From the NCBI RefSeq assembly GCF_004208525.1, contig NZ_SGIT01000002.1, positions 682,001 to 746,000 on the forward strand: a DNA stretch of 64,000 bases, written 5' to 3'. Source of the DNA: Sphingobacterium corticibacterium. Lineage in GTDB: Bacteria; Bacteroidota; Bacteroidia; Sphingobacteriales; Sphingobacteriaceae. The notes under the pieces were generated by a model. The model saw only the letters and a program-made list of their open reading frames with translations. It searched no databases and was not told the origin of the DNA. Both the position numbers and the translations under genes were made by a program. Below are positions 36,601 through 44,775 of this stretch, in pieces (positions within the stretch are counted from its first letter, which is position 1; each line of letters begins with the position of its first letter).

Positions 36601-36797
36601 ACGTTGGACGTTGTATTTAATACCGTCACCACTGCATCGAGTACCGGACTTTTATCGTAATTACTAACCACCTTTCCGGTAATCGTCGTTTGTGCAAACA
36701 CAGGAACGACCCCTAACGCCAACATGGTAAAAAATAGCGAACGCCACATCCTCTTTTTCGTTATCTTCGTCATATATTCAGTTAATATTCGGTTCAT
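33672..36797 (-). CDS. SusC/RagA-type transporter with divergent TonB box (pair 2)
   Basis: 1041 residues. After the signal peptide (ending near PVFAQ) comes a regulatory-like beta domain (TTITGKVVSNYDKSPVLDAVV) and a plug (VLTGEMTGLRVLNKSG, PLIVVDGVPYLPD, HIRLLKGAETARYGSLGSNGV), then the barrel. The usual DEVVVxGYG TonB box is replaced by GRTNYINVVDG or a similar string, so coupling to TonB may differ. Start and stop codons overlap both neighbours by one base (TAATG), so FAS1, SusC and SusD are translated together from one message. The start at 36797 places the leader after seven extra residues; Met9 is an alternative. Confidence 0.9.
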   Translation of the reverse strand: MNRILTEYMTKITKKRMWRSLFFTMLALGVVPVFAQTTITGKVVSNYDKSPVLDAVVTVLNTTSNVRTKKDGSFTLDEVDDRATTIRVWSPGYYEAYVEILGRSTFEITLIGEGRTNYINVVDGTFSEKNSNVLSDNDYRAGAVDIEQVLTGEMTGLRVLNKSGMVSEGGMLNFRGVRSFDADNTPLIVVDGVPYLPDLGNSPIIGGYSRGTFAPFALQDIKHIRLLKGAETARYGSLGSNGVLLLETSSSDDLETVVEFSGNYGLAHNYSTLPLLGGSAYKSLLGSVGMTQYEDIGELLARFPFLRDDPDYYYNYLYNNTTDWQDVIYRNAFVTDNHLRIKGGDAVAKYDLSLGVLSQQGALDQTATTRYSTRLNSSINLGGKFDLKAITALTYSTSRLQEQGILPATNPLISALYRAPILSPYQKDVDNNVLPDLDRVGQFGVSNPLALLQTADFKSDIYDVFVQANLGYQATDRFRLNAVLGLFSNYTRQNAFIPGLSSGTILPLEDGLALNSARAGAGQTSNISWNLYGTYHKNWNQDEAFFGGGVQGLLTSQEYDAGSGRNTSSDFYRTLNYVNNAGRLFWGYNEQWNWMNIYGYTQYSWRSLAKLDVNLSIDGSSVSGANASRFGVFPAADFSFLLSNTALLKDINSIDNLVFKIGYAKTGNSRFSSKIGQAYYGSQLYRQLAGIVVGNIPNQNIRWEDNENWQANLIFSGINQRLNLNVGYYFNRASNLLNAFPVSPIGGIDQIYMNGGAIENQGLEVELNVAVIDNRDWSLTWRGNLSTLNSKVKRLVGGADMLHLQADGVTRINRVGVSPFSFYGANFRGVISSDAEAGALGLQDYKNRYFGAGDAHFADINQDGVIDNEDQVSLGNSLPNLFGGTSLSIRYKNIHLQGLLSFSQGNQMYNGLRRSMESMDSYANQSEAVLRRWQTDGQQTNIPQAAYGDPMENARFSNRWIEDASFLRLENITLSYKFGQHRLNVLSNSEWYIAGENIFTWTDYLGLDPVTAYSNAISYMGADYGKIPLPRTFKFGVNIKL

Positions 36798-38365
36798 TAA
36801 TAGTTATTTTGTGTTGGGATCAAAGCCCAGTGGTAAAGATCCAGCCGTTCAACATTTCCTTTACCTAGGCCCGCAAACTCCACCTTAATTTTAAAGGAAC
36901 GCACATCGTCACCCTCAAGCATCACCGGGCCGACCAACCCACCCCAACCGTTATACTTCGTTCCAGGCACCGTATTCGTATTCCGGTCGAAATGCCAAGG
37001 TGTTGCCGGCTCCACATTGAGATTTAACGCAACGGGTTTATCGTCAATATAAATATTGACAAAGGGATGGTTCGTTGCTCGGAATCCCATATACAGGTTA
37101 TACTCTCCGGGCGGTACTTCGACGACCTTATAATCCGTCGAACCATCTGAATTCCGCTCCAACATAACTGGTGTATAGTCAATCGATGTTGGTTTGTTAT
37201 CTTCCAGATCGCCCTCTATCCGTAGTGTGCGATAAGTTATCTCTACACCAATAGTAGGAAATGTTACGGTAACATCATCTGCAGGTCCAATACTTTTGAC
37301 GTTATTCAATGTAAACCGCAAATCCTTCTCGTCATCCGGTACAAACTCCCAATAATGAAACAATTGCTTAATCATACTGATATGGACGTTATTTGGTATT
37401 TTGAGTTTGCTGATCTCGTAGATACGGCCGTTGCTCATGCGCCTGAAATTTGGGTCTACTTTTTGCACGGAAGGCTTCCAAAGCTTTCCAAAAACTGATG
37501 TAAGATCTTCTCCCGAAACATCATCGAGTAATGATTTATAAAAGATAGCATCTTTGATCCAGATGAAGGCCACTAAAGAATCCTCTTTCAAAAATTCCTT
37601 CCCAAATTGATCGTACAATAGTCCTAGATCATTAAAACAATTTTCGATAACGTGATTGCTAGGCAAAAACATCGTTATTTCCGAGAACTCCGACCGGATA
37701 TCTGCTTTTTCGAAAATAGGGTTGGTAATTACATATACCGAGTCATACAGCGTATTGCCCGTCGGGTCCACGCCAATCGGAATACTGTTTTCCAGGTCAA
37801 AAATGGTATCGTTCATCGCGAGGATAGTATCCCGGATGATCGAGTAATCACTACCCAGCGCTTCTATGTATTCATAAATGCTAAAATCGGGGGTTAAGAG
37901 TTGGTCGATCTCATGCACTACACCGTTCTGGCAAATTTGATTCCCCTTCACCACTGCTGCATCACCGACGTGTACGACCCCGCCATCCTTGTTTATCGAT
38001 AAATATTTACCATTGAAGGTCATCACGCGTAACCCACTCTTGAGCTTGGTATTATCATATATCAAACTGTTGATATGGTACCGCAGGATAAACTCGGTAT
38101 CTTCTCCCAAATTATTCAATGCGCCCATTTTTTCATTAGAAACCGCCCAAATGGTCAGGTTCTGGTCGCGCGCGAGTTCCGCTGCCAAATCATATTCTTC
38201 TAGCTTGGCCACAAAATCCGAATACTGGGGCTGTGATTTTAAATAGTCCAAAAGATTCAGGGACGATACTGTTCCCTCTTCTTCCCCGTAATGGGTGTCC
38301 CAGTTTTTGTTACAACCGACAAGTATGGTAACTAAACATACTGTCGCATAAATTATCTGTTTCAT
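36797..38365 (-). CDS. FAS1 (fasciclin) domain lipoprotein, 522 residues
   Basis: Lipobox TILVGC (Cys18). Two FAS1-like domains are visible: SSLNLLDYLKSQPQYSDFVAKL with its NLTIWAVSNEKM and GVVHEIDQLL ends, and a second with IYEYIEALGSDYSI... ITMFLPSNHVIENC. A C-terminal beta domain with IYIDDKPVALNLN and WALIPTQ looks carbohydrate-binding. FAS1 domains are adhesive modules. Position between SusC-2 and another FAS1 gene suggests a surface lipoprotein that cooperates with the transporters, in the place SusE/SusF proteins occupy in classical loci. Direct sugar binding has not been shown from this sequence. Confidence 0.78.
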   Translation of the reverse strand: MKQIIYATVCLVTILVGCNKNWDTHYGEEEGTVSSLNLLDYLKSQPQYSDFVAKLEEYDLAAELARDQNLTIWAVSNEKMGALNNLGEDTEFILRYHINSLIYDNTKLKSGLRVMTFNGKYLSINKDGGVVHVGDAAVVKGNQICQNGVVHEIDQLLTPDFSIYEYIEALGSDYSIIRDTILAMNDTIFDLENSIPIGVDPTGNTLYDSVYVITNPIFEKADIRSEFSEITMFLPSNHVIENCFNDLGLLYDQFGKEFLKEDSLVAFIWIKDAIFYKSLLDDVSGEDLTSVFGKLWKPSVQKVDPNFRRMSNGRIYEISKLKIPNNVHISMIKQLFHYWEFVPDDEKDLRFTLNNVKSIGPADDVTVTFPTIGVEITYRTLRIEGDLEDNKPTSIDYTPVMLERNSDGSTDYKVVEVPPGEYNLYMGFRATNHPFVNIYIDDKPVALNLNVEPATPWHFDRNTNTVPGTKYNGWGGLVGPVMLEGDDVRSFKIKVEFAGLGKGNVERLDLYHWALIPTQNNY

Positions 38366-38381
38366 AACAATAAGGTTTAAA

Positions 38382-39998
38382 TCATTCTACGGGATCAAAT
38401 TGCAAATAATCCATCGTGATCAAACGACCATCCAATGATAATATACGAAGGGTATGATCTGCTGTTTCTGTAAATTCTACGGTGCCCATCGCTTGAGTTA
38501 GATTTCGCTCTTCTCTGGAGTTCGATATAACCAACCGAGCATGGATTATCTCATTATCAAGAATAAAAGCACAGATACCTGTATGCGCCGAATGCTTAGG
38601 GCTCGGCCATACAAAGGATACTTTATATCGTCCTTTGACGATGGTCGGGCTTTTAAACTCGATCCAGCCCGACTCACCCAATTCAGCACGAAGATGGTCA
38701 TGGTTCAATAGGGCATACCAATTCCCCTCCGATGGTCTATTGTTGCGATAAGTAACTACATTCGGCTTGTATTCCGGACGTGCAGACCAGGTGATATTCG
38801 TTAGTTCATTGGCTGTAAATGTTTTATTGTACTGTGATCCTAAATTGGAATTACGATATTGGCTAACATTTGCTTCAATATCGGGGTAATCGGTCAATTC
38901 CCATATCACCTGAACTTGCTCTGGGGAAAATAAAGGCATCCAGTTGTTTACTTCGTGGACAACACCATTTTTACAGGCGATATTCATCTCCACGAAGGCA
39001 ATGGACTCCCCGGTTTCGACATCTTCATTGAGCACTAAACCAGCGCCACTTTCAGAAACCTTAAGCAATTCATTGGGAGCCATAGTCTGCAGGTTCATTT
39101 TAGTGCCATTTTCCGAGAATTTTCCCAGATCGGCATATGAACGCTGCTGATCCAATAAATGGTATGAAACGTATTTATTCAATGGGTTATCCGGGTTTGT
39201 ATAATCGCTACCTGCCGACACCTCGAGTCGCTCCAATAAATCCTGTATGCCATGGATACCTGCTTTAGTATAGGTCTCATTGCTTACAACAAAGGCTGTA
39301 TATTTAAACCGTTGCTGAATCGGATTTCCTAAAGGATCGGTCGTTTCGGTGTATACGGTTTCCAATCTTTCCTTATATCCGGTTAGATCTACCAGCTCCT
39401 TGAACAGGCTCCAATGTTGTTTTGCTTGCAACCGGTCGTAAACGGTCTCCACCAACGGAACCAGCACATCATCGATACTATGAATGATACCATTGGTCGC
39501 TTTAATATCATAACTGTTGAATCTCGACACGCCATTCAGATAAACTGCCTCTAACCCCCCATTTCTAAAGTCAACAAATAGGTTATCGTCCGTCGCATTG
39601 AGTTCGTTAATGGCGCCACTTTGAAACTGTGCAAATTCTACTTTTGCATTCGGAATTAAATGATATCGAACCAAATAAGCAGCCTGTTCTTCCGACATTT
39701 CCGATATCGCCCCTAAGTTTGTTGCTTTTAGGTAACGTTCTACCCCTTCATTAACCGGAACGAAGTGGGTATATATGGCATCGAGATTTAGTGTATTATA
39801 TAGGTTTGCTTTTTGCAGTACCTCTACCCAAAGGCTGTATTTGTCTTCGTTGTTTTTCAGGTAAAGAGCGATTGGTGTCTCTTCATATGCGGTATAGGTG
39901 TTGTTTTCAAAAGCATCCTTACAGGAACTCACCAACGTGAGCATCCAGCCCAGGAAGATCAAGAGGCCCCAGATCCAAATTTGTTTTTTTGTGTTCAT
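38382..39998 (-). CDS. FAS1 (fasciclin) domain lipoprotein, 538 residues
   Basis: Lipobox LVSSC (Cys26). The first FAS1 domain runs SLWVEVLQKANLYNTLNLD with HFVPVNEGVERYL and NGIIHSIDDVLVPL. A second follows (SLFKELVDLTGYKERL, ending KNGVVHEVNNWMPL). The C-terminal 150 residues form a beta domain with AFILDNEI and a hydrophobic core ending LQFDPVE, like a carbohydrate-binding lectin domain. It overlaps neither neighbour: 5 bp after SusD-3 (40004) and 16 bp before the next FAS1 gene. It shares its layout with that gene, indicating a tandem duplication. Confidence 0.78.
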   Translation of the reverse strand: MNTKKQIWIWGLLIFLGWMLTLVSSCKDAFENNTYTAYEETPIALYLKNNEDKYSLWVEVLQKANLYNTLNLDAIYTHFVPVNEGVERYLKATNLGAISEMSEEQAAYLVRYHLIPNAKVEFAQFQSGAINELNATDDNLFVDFRNGGLEAVYLNGVSRFNSYDIKATNGIIHSIDDVLVPLVETVYDRLQAKQHWSLFKELVDLTGYKERLETVYTETTDPLGNPIQQRFKYTAFVVSNETYTKAGIHGIQDLLERLEVSAGSDYTNPDNPLNKYVSYHLLDQQRSYADLGKFSENGTKMNLQTMAPNELLKVSESGAGLVLNEDVETGESIAFVEMNIACKNGVVHEVNNWMPLFSPEQVQVIWELTDYPDIEANVSQYRNSNLGSQYNKTFTANELTNITWSARPEYKPNVVTYRNNRPSEGNWYALLNHDHLRAELGESGWIEFKSPTIVKGRYKVSFVWPSPKHSAHTGICAFILDNEIIHARLVISNSREERNLTQAMGTVEFTETADHTLRILSLDGRLITMDYLQFDPVE

Positions 39999-40003
39999 CT
40001 CTC

Positions 40004-41470
40004 TTAATTTAAGTGTTCATAATAGGGGTTCTGTACTAAAAGCCTATTGAAGCGCAATTCATCGATGTGGATCGGCAAGTAGTGTGCATTTTCATTCATC
40101 AGCTGCGCTCGAATCACCGGCGCAGCGGCTCCGGGGTTGCCTGCTAGTACCTGTTCAATAAAATATTCTTTGTATTTATAGTTGTCTCGCTGCGCGACAC
40201 GCAATAGATCAAACCAACGCTTCCCCTCTGCCAGAAACTCTTTTGCTCGTTCTTTGAGCAATGCGTCCAATAGCTGTAACTCCGTAGTCCCTGCGTCCAA
40301 TGGACGAGATATCGTCGCTCTGGTGCGGACAGCGGTAATGAGCTCTATCGCTGCCGGATAGGAGCTTTCACCTTTCATGATCAGCGCCTCCGCCTTCATG
40401 AGATAAATATCTGCCATCCGGTACACAATCCAGTTTTGATCGCTAAACGAGCGTGGCACCCCCGTGCCTGCTTCCGCACCGAGATATTTCCATATTTTCA
40501 GATCGGTGGCATAAGAAGCCCCAAACGCACGTATATCTTCTGTATCTTCCGCATATAATGAAAGGGCATAATTCGAGATAATCCAGTTATACGACGCACC
40601 GAACATATTCATCAAATCGTTATTCTGCGCCTTGGAGTTATCAAACTGTATCTCGAAAATCCCTTCGTTGGTATTGCCTTCACTAAAGATGGTGAACCAG
40701 TTATTGGTGGTATTTATCCTTCCCTGAATCAATCCCACTCGTCCCGACTCCATCACGGCGTTACAAGATATGATTGCTTTATCATATTCGCCCATCCATA
40801 AATAGACGTCAGCCAATGTGGCGTGGATAGCCCATTTCGTAGCACGTCCTTTTGTTTCCCATACCGTCGGCCAAATTTCTTTGCTATTGGCTAAAGCCGT
40901 TGTTAAATCGTGTTCAATCTGTGACATGATCTGTTCTTTGGAGGATTTCGCGACTTCGTAGGCTGCGTGGTCGTCCATATAAGGTTCAAGAAGGAGCGGT
41001 GCTTCCCCAAACGTGCGCACGATGTAGAAATAACTTAATGCTCGGAGGAAATACGCCTCTGACAGATAAGATTGCATGACGGCCTGATTAAACGAGGGAT
41101 CCCTGTCCACCACATCCGGCGCATATTTCAATACCATATTGGCATAATTGATAATCTGATAAAAATTGCTCCATTTCACCAGCTTGTTGGATGGCAGGAT
41201 GGACAAGCCTTTTAGCCGTATTAAGTCCATATCTACGACAAGACCCGCTACACTTAATGTATTGCCACGTCCGTCACCGAAAATTAGCATATCCTTTACC
41301 GCTTTCTGGAGTCCAACATAAGCCGCTCCTAAAACCGCTTCCGCTTCTTCTTTATTTGCCCAATAGTCATCAGTAACCTGCTGGTTTTCCGGCTTTAATT
41401 CCAGCCATTTTTGGCAAGAACTGCTTATCAACAGCACTGTGATTATTAGGAAGCTATACCATACTTTCAT
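40004..41470 (-). CDS. SusD/RagB-type lipoprotein of the PL1 unit
   Basis: 488 residues with lipobox LLISSSC (Cys19). It is shorter than usual but shows the classic features: EAVLGAAYVGLQKAVKDM, FLRALSYFYIVRTFGEAPLLLEPY, WAIHATLADVYLWMGEYDKAI, NWIVYRMADIYLMKAEALIM and LKERAKEFLAEGKRWFDLLR. It is 12 bp behind its SusC. The neighbours are pectate lyase and FAS1 proteins, so its ligand is probably a polygalacturonate or RG-I fragment. Confidence 0.93.
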   Translation of the reverse strand: MKVWYSFLIITVLLISSSCQKWLELKPENQQVTDDYWANKEEAEAVLGAAYVGLQKAVKDMLIFGDGRGNTLSVAGLVVDMDLIRLKGLSILPSNKLVKWSNFYQIINYANMVLKYAPDVVDRDPSFNQAVMQSYLSEAYFLRALSYFYIVRTFGEAPLLLEPYMDDHAAYEVAKSSKEQIMSQIEHDLTTALANSKEIWPTVWETKGRATKWAIHATLADVYLWMGEYDKAIISCNAVMESGRVGLIQGRINTTNNWFTIFSEGNTNEGIFEIQFDNSKAQNNDLMNMFGASYNWIISNYALSLYAEDTEDIRAFGASYATDLKIWKYLGAEAGTGVPRSFSDQNWIVYRMADIYLMKAEALIMKGESSYPAAIELITAVRTRATISRPLDAGTTELQLLDALLKERAKEFLAEGKRWFDLLRVAQRDNYKYKEYFIEQVLAGNPGAAAPVIRAQLMNENAHYLPIHIDELRFNRLLVQNPYYEHLN

Positions 41471-41482
41471 AGTTCTTCTGTA

Positions 41483-44400
41483 TTAAAAATTTACATTTAC
41501 GCCCAATGCAAACCGTCGTGGTCGTGGGGTGTTGGCATTATCTTGACTTAACATATATACATCGCTGGAAAGCGATACTTCGGGGTCTTGACCCGAATAT
41601 TTTGTCCAGGTGTACACATCTTGTAAGGTGGCAAATACGTCAAAACGGGTGACTCCGAAGCGCTCGATGAGCGACTTAGGCAGCGAATAACGTAGCGACA
41701 CCATCTTCAACCGCACGAATGATGCATCTTCGACGAAACGATCTGATCCAAGATAGTTATAGCCTTCACCGTACAGCGCCCTCGGGATCATACTGGCATC
41801 ACCCTCGTTCCGCCATCTTCCCAATACGGCGGTGCTCTGATTACCTGTTCCGCGCATATTCTCTGTACTCATCCGAACTTTGTTCACGACTTTCTGTCCG
41901 AATCGTCCGTGAAAAAAGGTGCTCAAACGGAACCCTTTATAATTTACATCAATTCCTCCACCCGCTGTAAAGAGCGGCATAGCATTTCCCAAATAGACAA
42001 TATCATACTGATTGATAACACCATTCCCATCGATATCCTGATATTTGGCATCGCCCGCAAATACGCGTCGATCTCCATTCCGCGTGAACACGGCTTCTCC
42101 ATCGAGATCCCGAATAACTTCGCCATTCAGATCCCGGGCGTAGGTTTCTTCTATATTTTGATACACGCCTTGATACCGATAGCCATAGAATGAACCCAAA
42201 GGATTTCCTTCTACAATTTTGTGTGCATAATTTTCGTTGTCGAAATCATAGCGTTCAAACTCCATATTATCCGGCAATTCCAGCACGGTATTTCGATTCC
42301 TGGAAATATTCAGGTGGCTAAAACTCAAACCAAAGTCTTTACTACGAATGGCTTCGACATTCAGGATTAATTCCCATCCTTTATTCTCCATTTTACCGGA
42401 ATTGTAGAAGCTCATTTCTGTGAATCCGGTGGAGGACGGCAGTTTTACATCTTTCTGTAATAAGTCGGTGGTCACGCGGTTATAAATTTCACCGGTAATG
42501 GTCAACCTGTTTTTAAAGAAGGCCAGATCAACGCCGAAATCGGTTTGTGTAACCGTTTCCCATTTGAGATTATCAAGCTGCATGGATACAGGCCTGATCG
42601 CTGTCATGTCCCCATAACCGGGGGTAATCGGTTCAAATACGCCTAAGTAGGTATAGTTACCTCGTGGCGAGTTACCGGTTTTACCCCAGCTATAACGTAG
42701 CTTGACCATATCAGCGATGCCCAATTTCTTGATGAACTCCTCGTCACCAAGATGATAAGCCACCCCTAGGGCGGGGAATCCCTTCCAGCGATGTTGCGCA
42801 GAAACTGCGGTACTAGCTTCCCAGCGATAGGTTCCATTAATTAAATACTTATTTTTAAATCCGTAATGCAAACTGGAGATCACACCAATATCTCTTCCCA
42901 TCGAATTACCGGATCCCATCTTTGCAATTGCTCCGCCCGACGTAGGGTCACTCAGTGAGGAAGATGCATTTCCGGACGTCTCGCTGGCATAGCTAAAGTT
43001 TCTCGACTCCCGCGTCTGCACCAGGGCCGCTCCTACGATACTGTGATTCTCCTGGAAGGTTTTGTTGTATATAAATTTATTTTCTGTCGAAATGTATAAA
43101 TTGTCGGTTAGCGCGTCTGTACTTCTGTTGAAGAATGGATCTGTCCAAATCACTCCGGTTACCGATTGTGGCAAATACTTTTTATTCTTGGTGGAACGGG
43201 TATCAAAGCCTACCGTACCAGTATATTGCAGTTCAGGAAAGATCTGGTACTGTGCTCTAAAAATAACACGCGCCTGCTCTCCAGACGTTTTATTCACCGA
43301 TTCATTGACCATCGCGACCGGATTGTACATACTTTCTTTTTCATCTCCGATAAAACTTCCCTGGAAATTAAGACGCGGTGTAAAATACTCGTCGGTATAA
43401 TTACCGTACGCATCTATAAAGTACGGACTCATGTTTGGCATTTTGGTCATCGCCATGCCCCGCGGTGTCTGAATCTTCCCCGTCCAAAAATTGTCTCGAT
43501 TACTCAATGAATACGACATATCCGCATTGATATTGAATTTGTTTGAGAACTTATAATTCACGCTTACCAAGGAATTGTAACGGTTTAATCCCGTGCCTTT
43601 TGTTGTTCCAACATCATTCAAATACCCCAAGGATACGCGGTAAGTGGCCTTATCTCCTCCGCCACTGATCGACAAAGAATTATCGACAAAATGCCCGACT
43701 TGGGTAACTTGATCCATCCAATTGGTATTTTGGTTATATTCTTTAAAATAAATCCACGACGGATCGTAGTTGATCTCCTGTGTATTGTATAACAACGAGA
43801 GATAAGGCAGTGCGCGCTGATACCCCAAATCGTTGACGGAATTCCAGATTGCATCCTGTATCATGGCGACATACTGTCCGCCATCCAACATCGGAATGGT
43901 TTCTGCCTCTCGTTTGACGTCGACTTTACTGGAAAAGGCAAATTGGGTTTTACCCTGCCGGCCTTTTTTCGTTTTAAAGAGCAGAACGCCGTTCGCACCA
44001 CGAGATCCCCATATCGCTGTTGCCGCCGCATCTTTCAGTACTTCGATCGATTCGATATCCATCGGCGAAATGTTAATCAACGCGCCGAAATCCTCGTCGT
44101 TGGCCGTTGAGAAATTAAAATCACTGGAAATCTCCGTTGGATAAGGCACCCCGTCGACGACGATCAAGGGTTCCGAATTCCCATTGAGCGACGAGGTTCC
44201 ACGGATACGGATCGAGCTACGCGCTCCTGGATCAGCACCGGAAACAATATCTACATTAGCCAACCGTCCCTGCAAACCACTTTCAATAGAAGCAAAAGGC
44301 ATGGTTTCCAAAGCTTTCATATCGATACTCTCGGTTGCCGAAACTTGATTCCGGTAGGAAATACCCATGGCATTCCGTTGCTGATCTCCGGCGCCGGTCA

Positions 44401-44734
44401 CCACGACCTCTTCAATAGACTTATCGTCAACTTGTAAAGTCACATTCACTTCAGCTTGCCCCATATAAGGGATCCGCTGTGAAATGTAGCCTATACACGC
44501 AACTACAATTGTCAAATCACTTTCTGCGGGCACCTCGACACTATATTGTCCTTGGGCGTCTGTGGAAGCCCCCCTCAAGTTTCTATTATCTTTGTTTTCT
44601 ACAAAGATCGAAGCCCCTTGTAGCGCTTCATTTCCCTGACCTTTTATATTTCCCGTCAATACGCTGGATGATTGACCGACGACTAAAGAAATAACGCTAA
44701 AACATGTTATCAAGGTTAATATATATCGCCTCAT
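41483..44734 (-). CDS. SusC/RagA-type transporter of the PL1 unit
   Basis: 1083 residues. Signal peptide, carboxypeptidase-regulatory-like domain (LTGNIKGQGNEALQGASIFV), TonB box IEEVVVTGAGD, plug (GLQGRLANVDIV, PLIVVDGVPYPTE, IEVLKDAAATAIWGSRGANGV) and barrel ending ALGVNVNF. It is the third gene of the PL1 unit, 41 bp after a FAS1 gene and 12 bp before its SusD. The plug and TonB box are conventional, in contrast to pair 2 downstream. Confidence 0.95.
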   Translation of the reverse strand: MRRYILTLITCFSVISLVVGQSSSVLTGNIKGQGNEALQGASIFVENKDNRNLRGASTDAQGQYSVEVPAESDLTIVVACIGYISQRIPYMGQAEVNVTLQVDDKSIEEVVVTGAGDQQRNAMGISYRNQVSATESIDMKALETMPFASIESGLQGRLANVDIVSGADPGARSSIRIRGTSSLNGNSEPLIVVDGVPYPTEISSDFNFSTANDEDFGALINISPMDIESIEVLKDAAATAIWGSRGANGVLLFKTKKGRQGKTQFAFSSKVDVKREAETIPMLDGGQYVAMIQDAIWNSVNDLGYQRALPYLSLLYNTQEINYDPSWIYFKEYNQNTNWMDQVTQVGHFVDNSLSISGGGDKATYRVSLGYLNDVGTTKGTGLNRYNSLVSVNYKFSNKFNINADMSYSLSNRDNFWTGKIQTPRGMAMTKMPNMSPYFIDAYGNYTDEYFTPRLNFQGSFIGDEKESMYNPVAMVNESVNKTSGEQARVIFRAQYQIFPELQYTGTVGFDTRSTKNKKYLPQSVTGVIWTDPFFNRSTDALTDNLYISTENKFIYNKTFQENHSIVGAALVQTRESRNFSYASETSGNASSSLSDPTSGGAIAKMGSGNSMGRDIGVISSLHYGFKNKYLINGTYRWEASTAVSAQHRWKGFPALGVAYHLGDEEFIKKLGIADMVKLRYSWGKTGNSPRGNYTYLGVFEPITPGYGDMTAIRPVSMQLDNLKWETVTQTDFGVDLAFFKNRLTITGEIYNRVTTDLLQKDVKLPSSTGFTEMSFYNSGKMENKGWELILNVEAIRSKDFGLSFSHLNISRNRNTVLELPDNMEFERYDFDNENYAHKIVEGNPLGSFYGYRYQGVYQNIEETYARDLNGEVIRDLDGEAVFTRNGDRRVFAGDAKYQDIDGNGVINQYDIVYLGNAMPLFTAGGGIDVNYKGFRLSTFFHGRFGQKVVNKVRMSTENMRGTGNQSTAVLGRWRNEGDASMIPRALYGEGYNYLGSDRFVEDASFVRLKMVSLRYSLPKSLIERFGVTRFDVFATLQDVYTWTKYSGQDPEVSLSSDVYMLSQDNANTPRPRRFALGVNVNF

Positions 44735-44775
44735 TTATCTTTTTTTAAATGCTAAACCTAAAATATTTTAATCCG

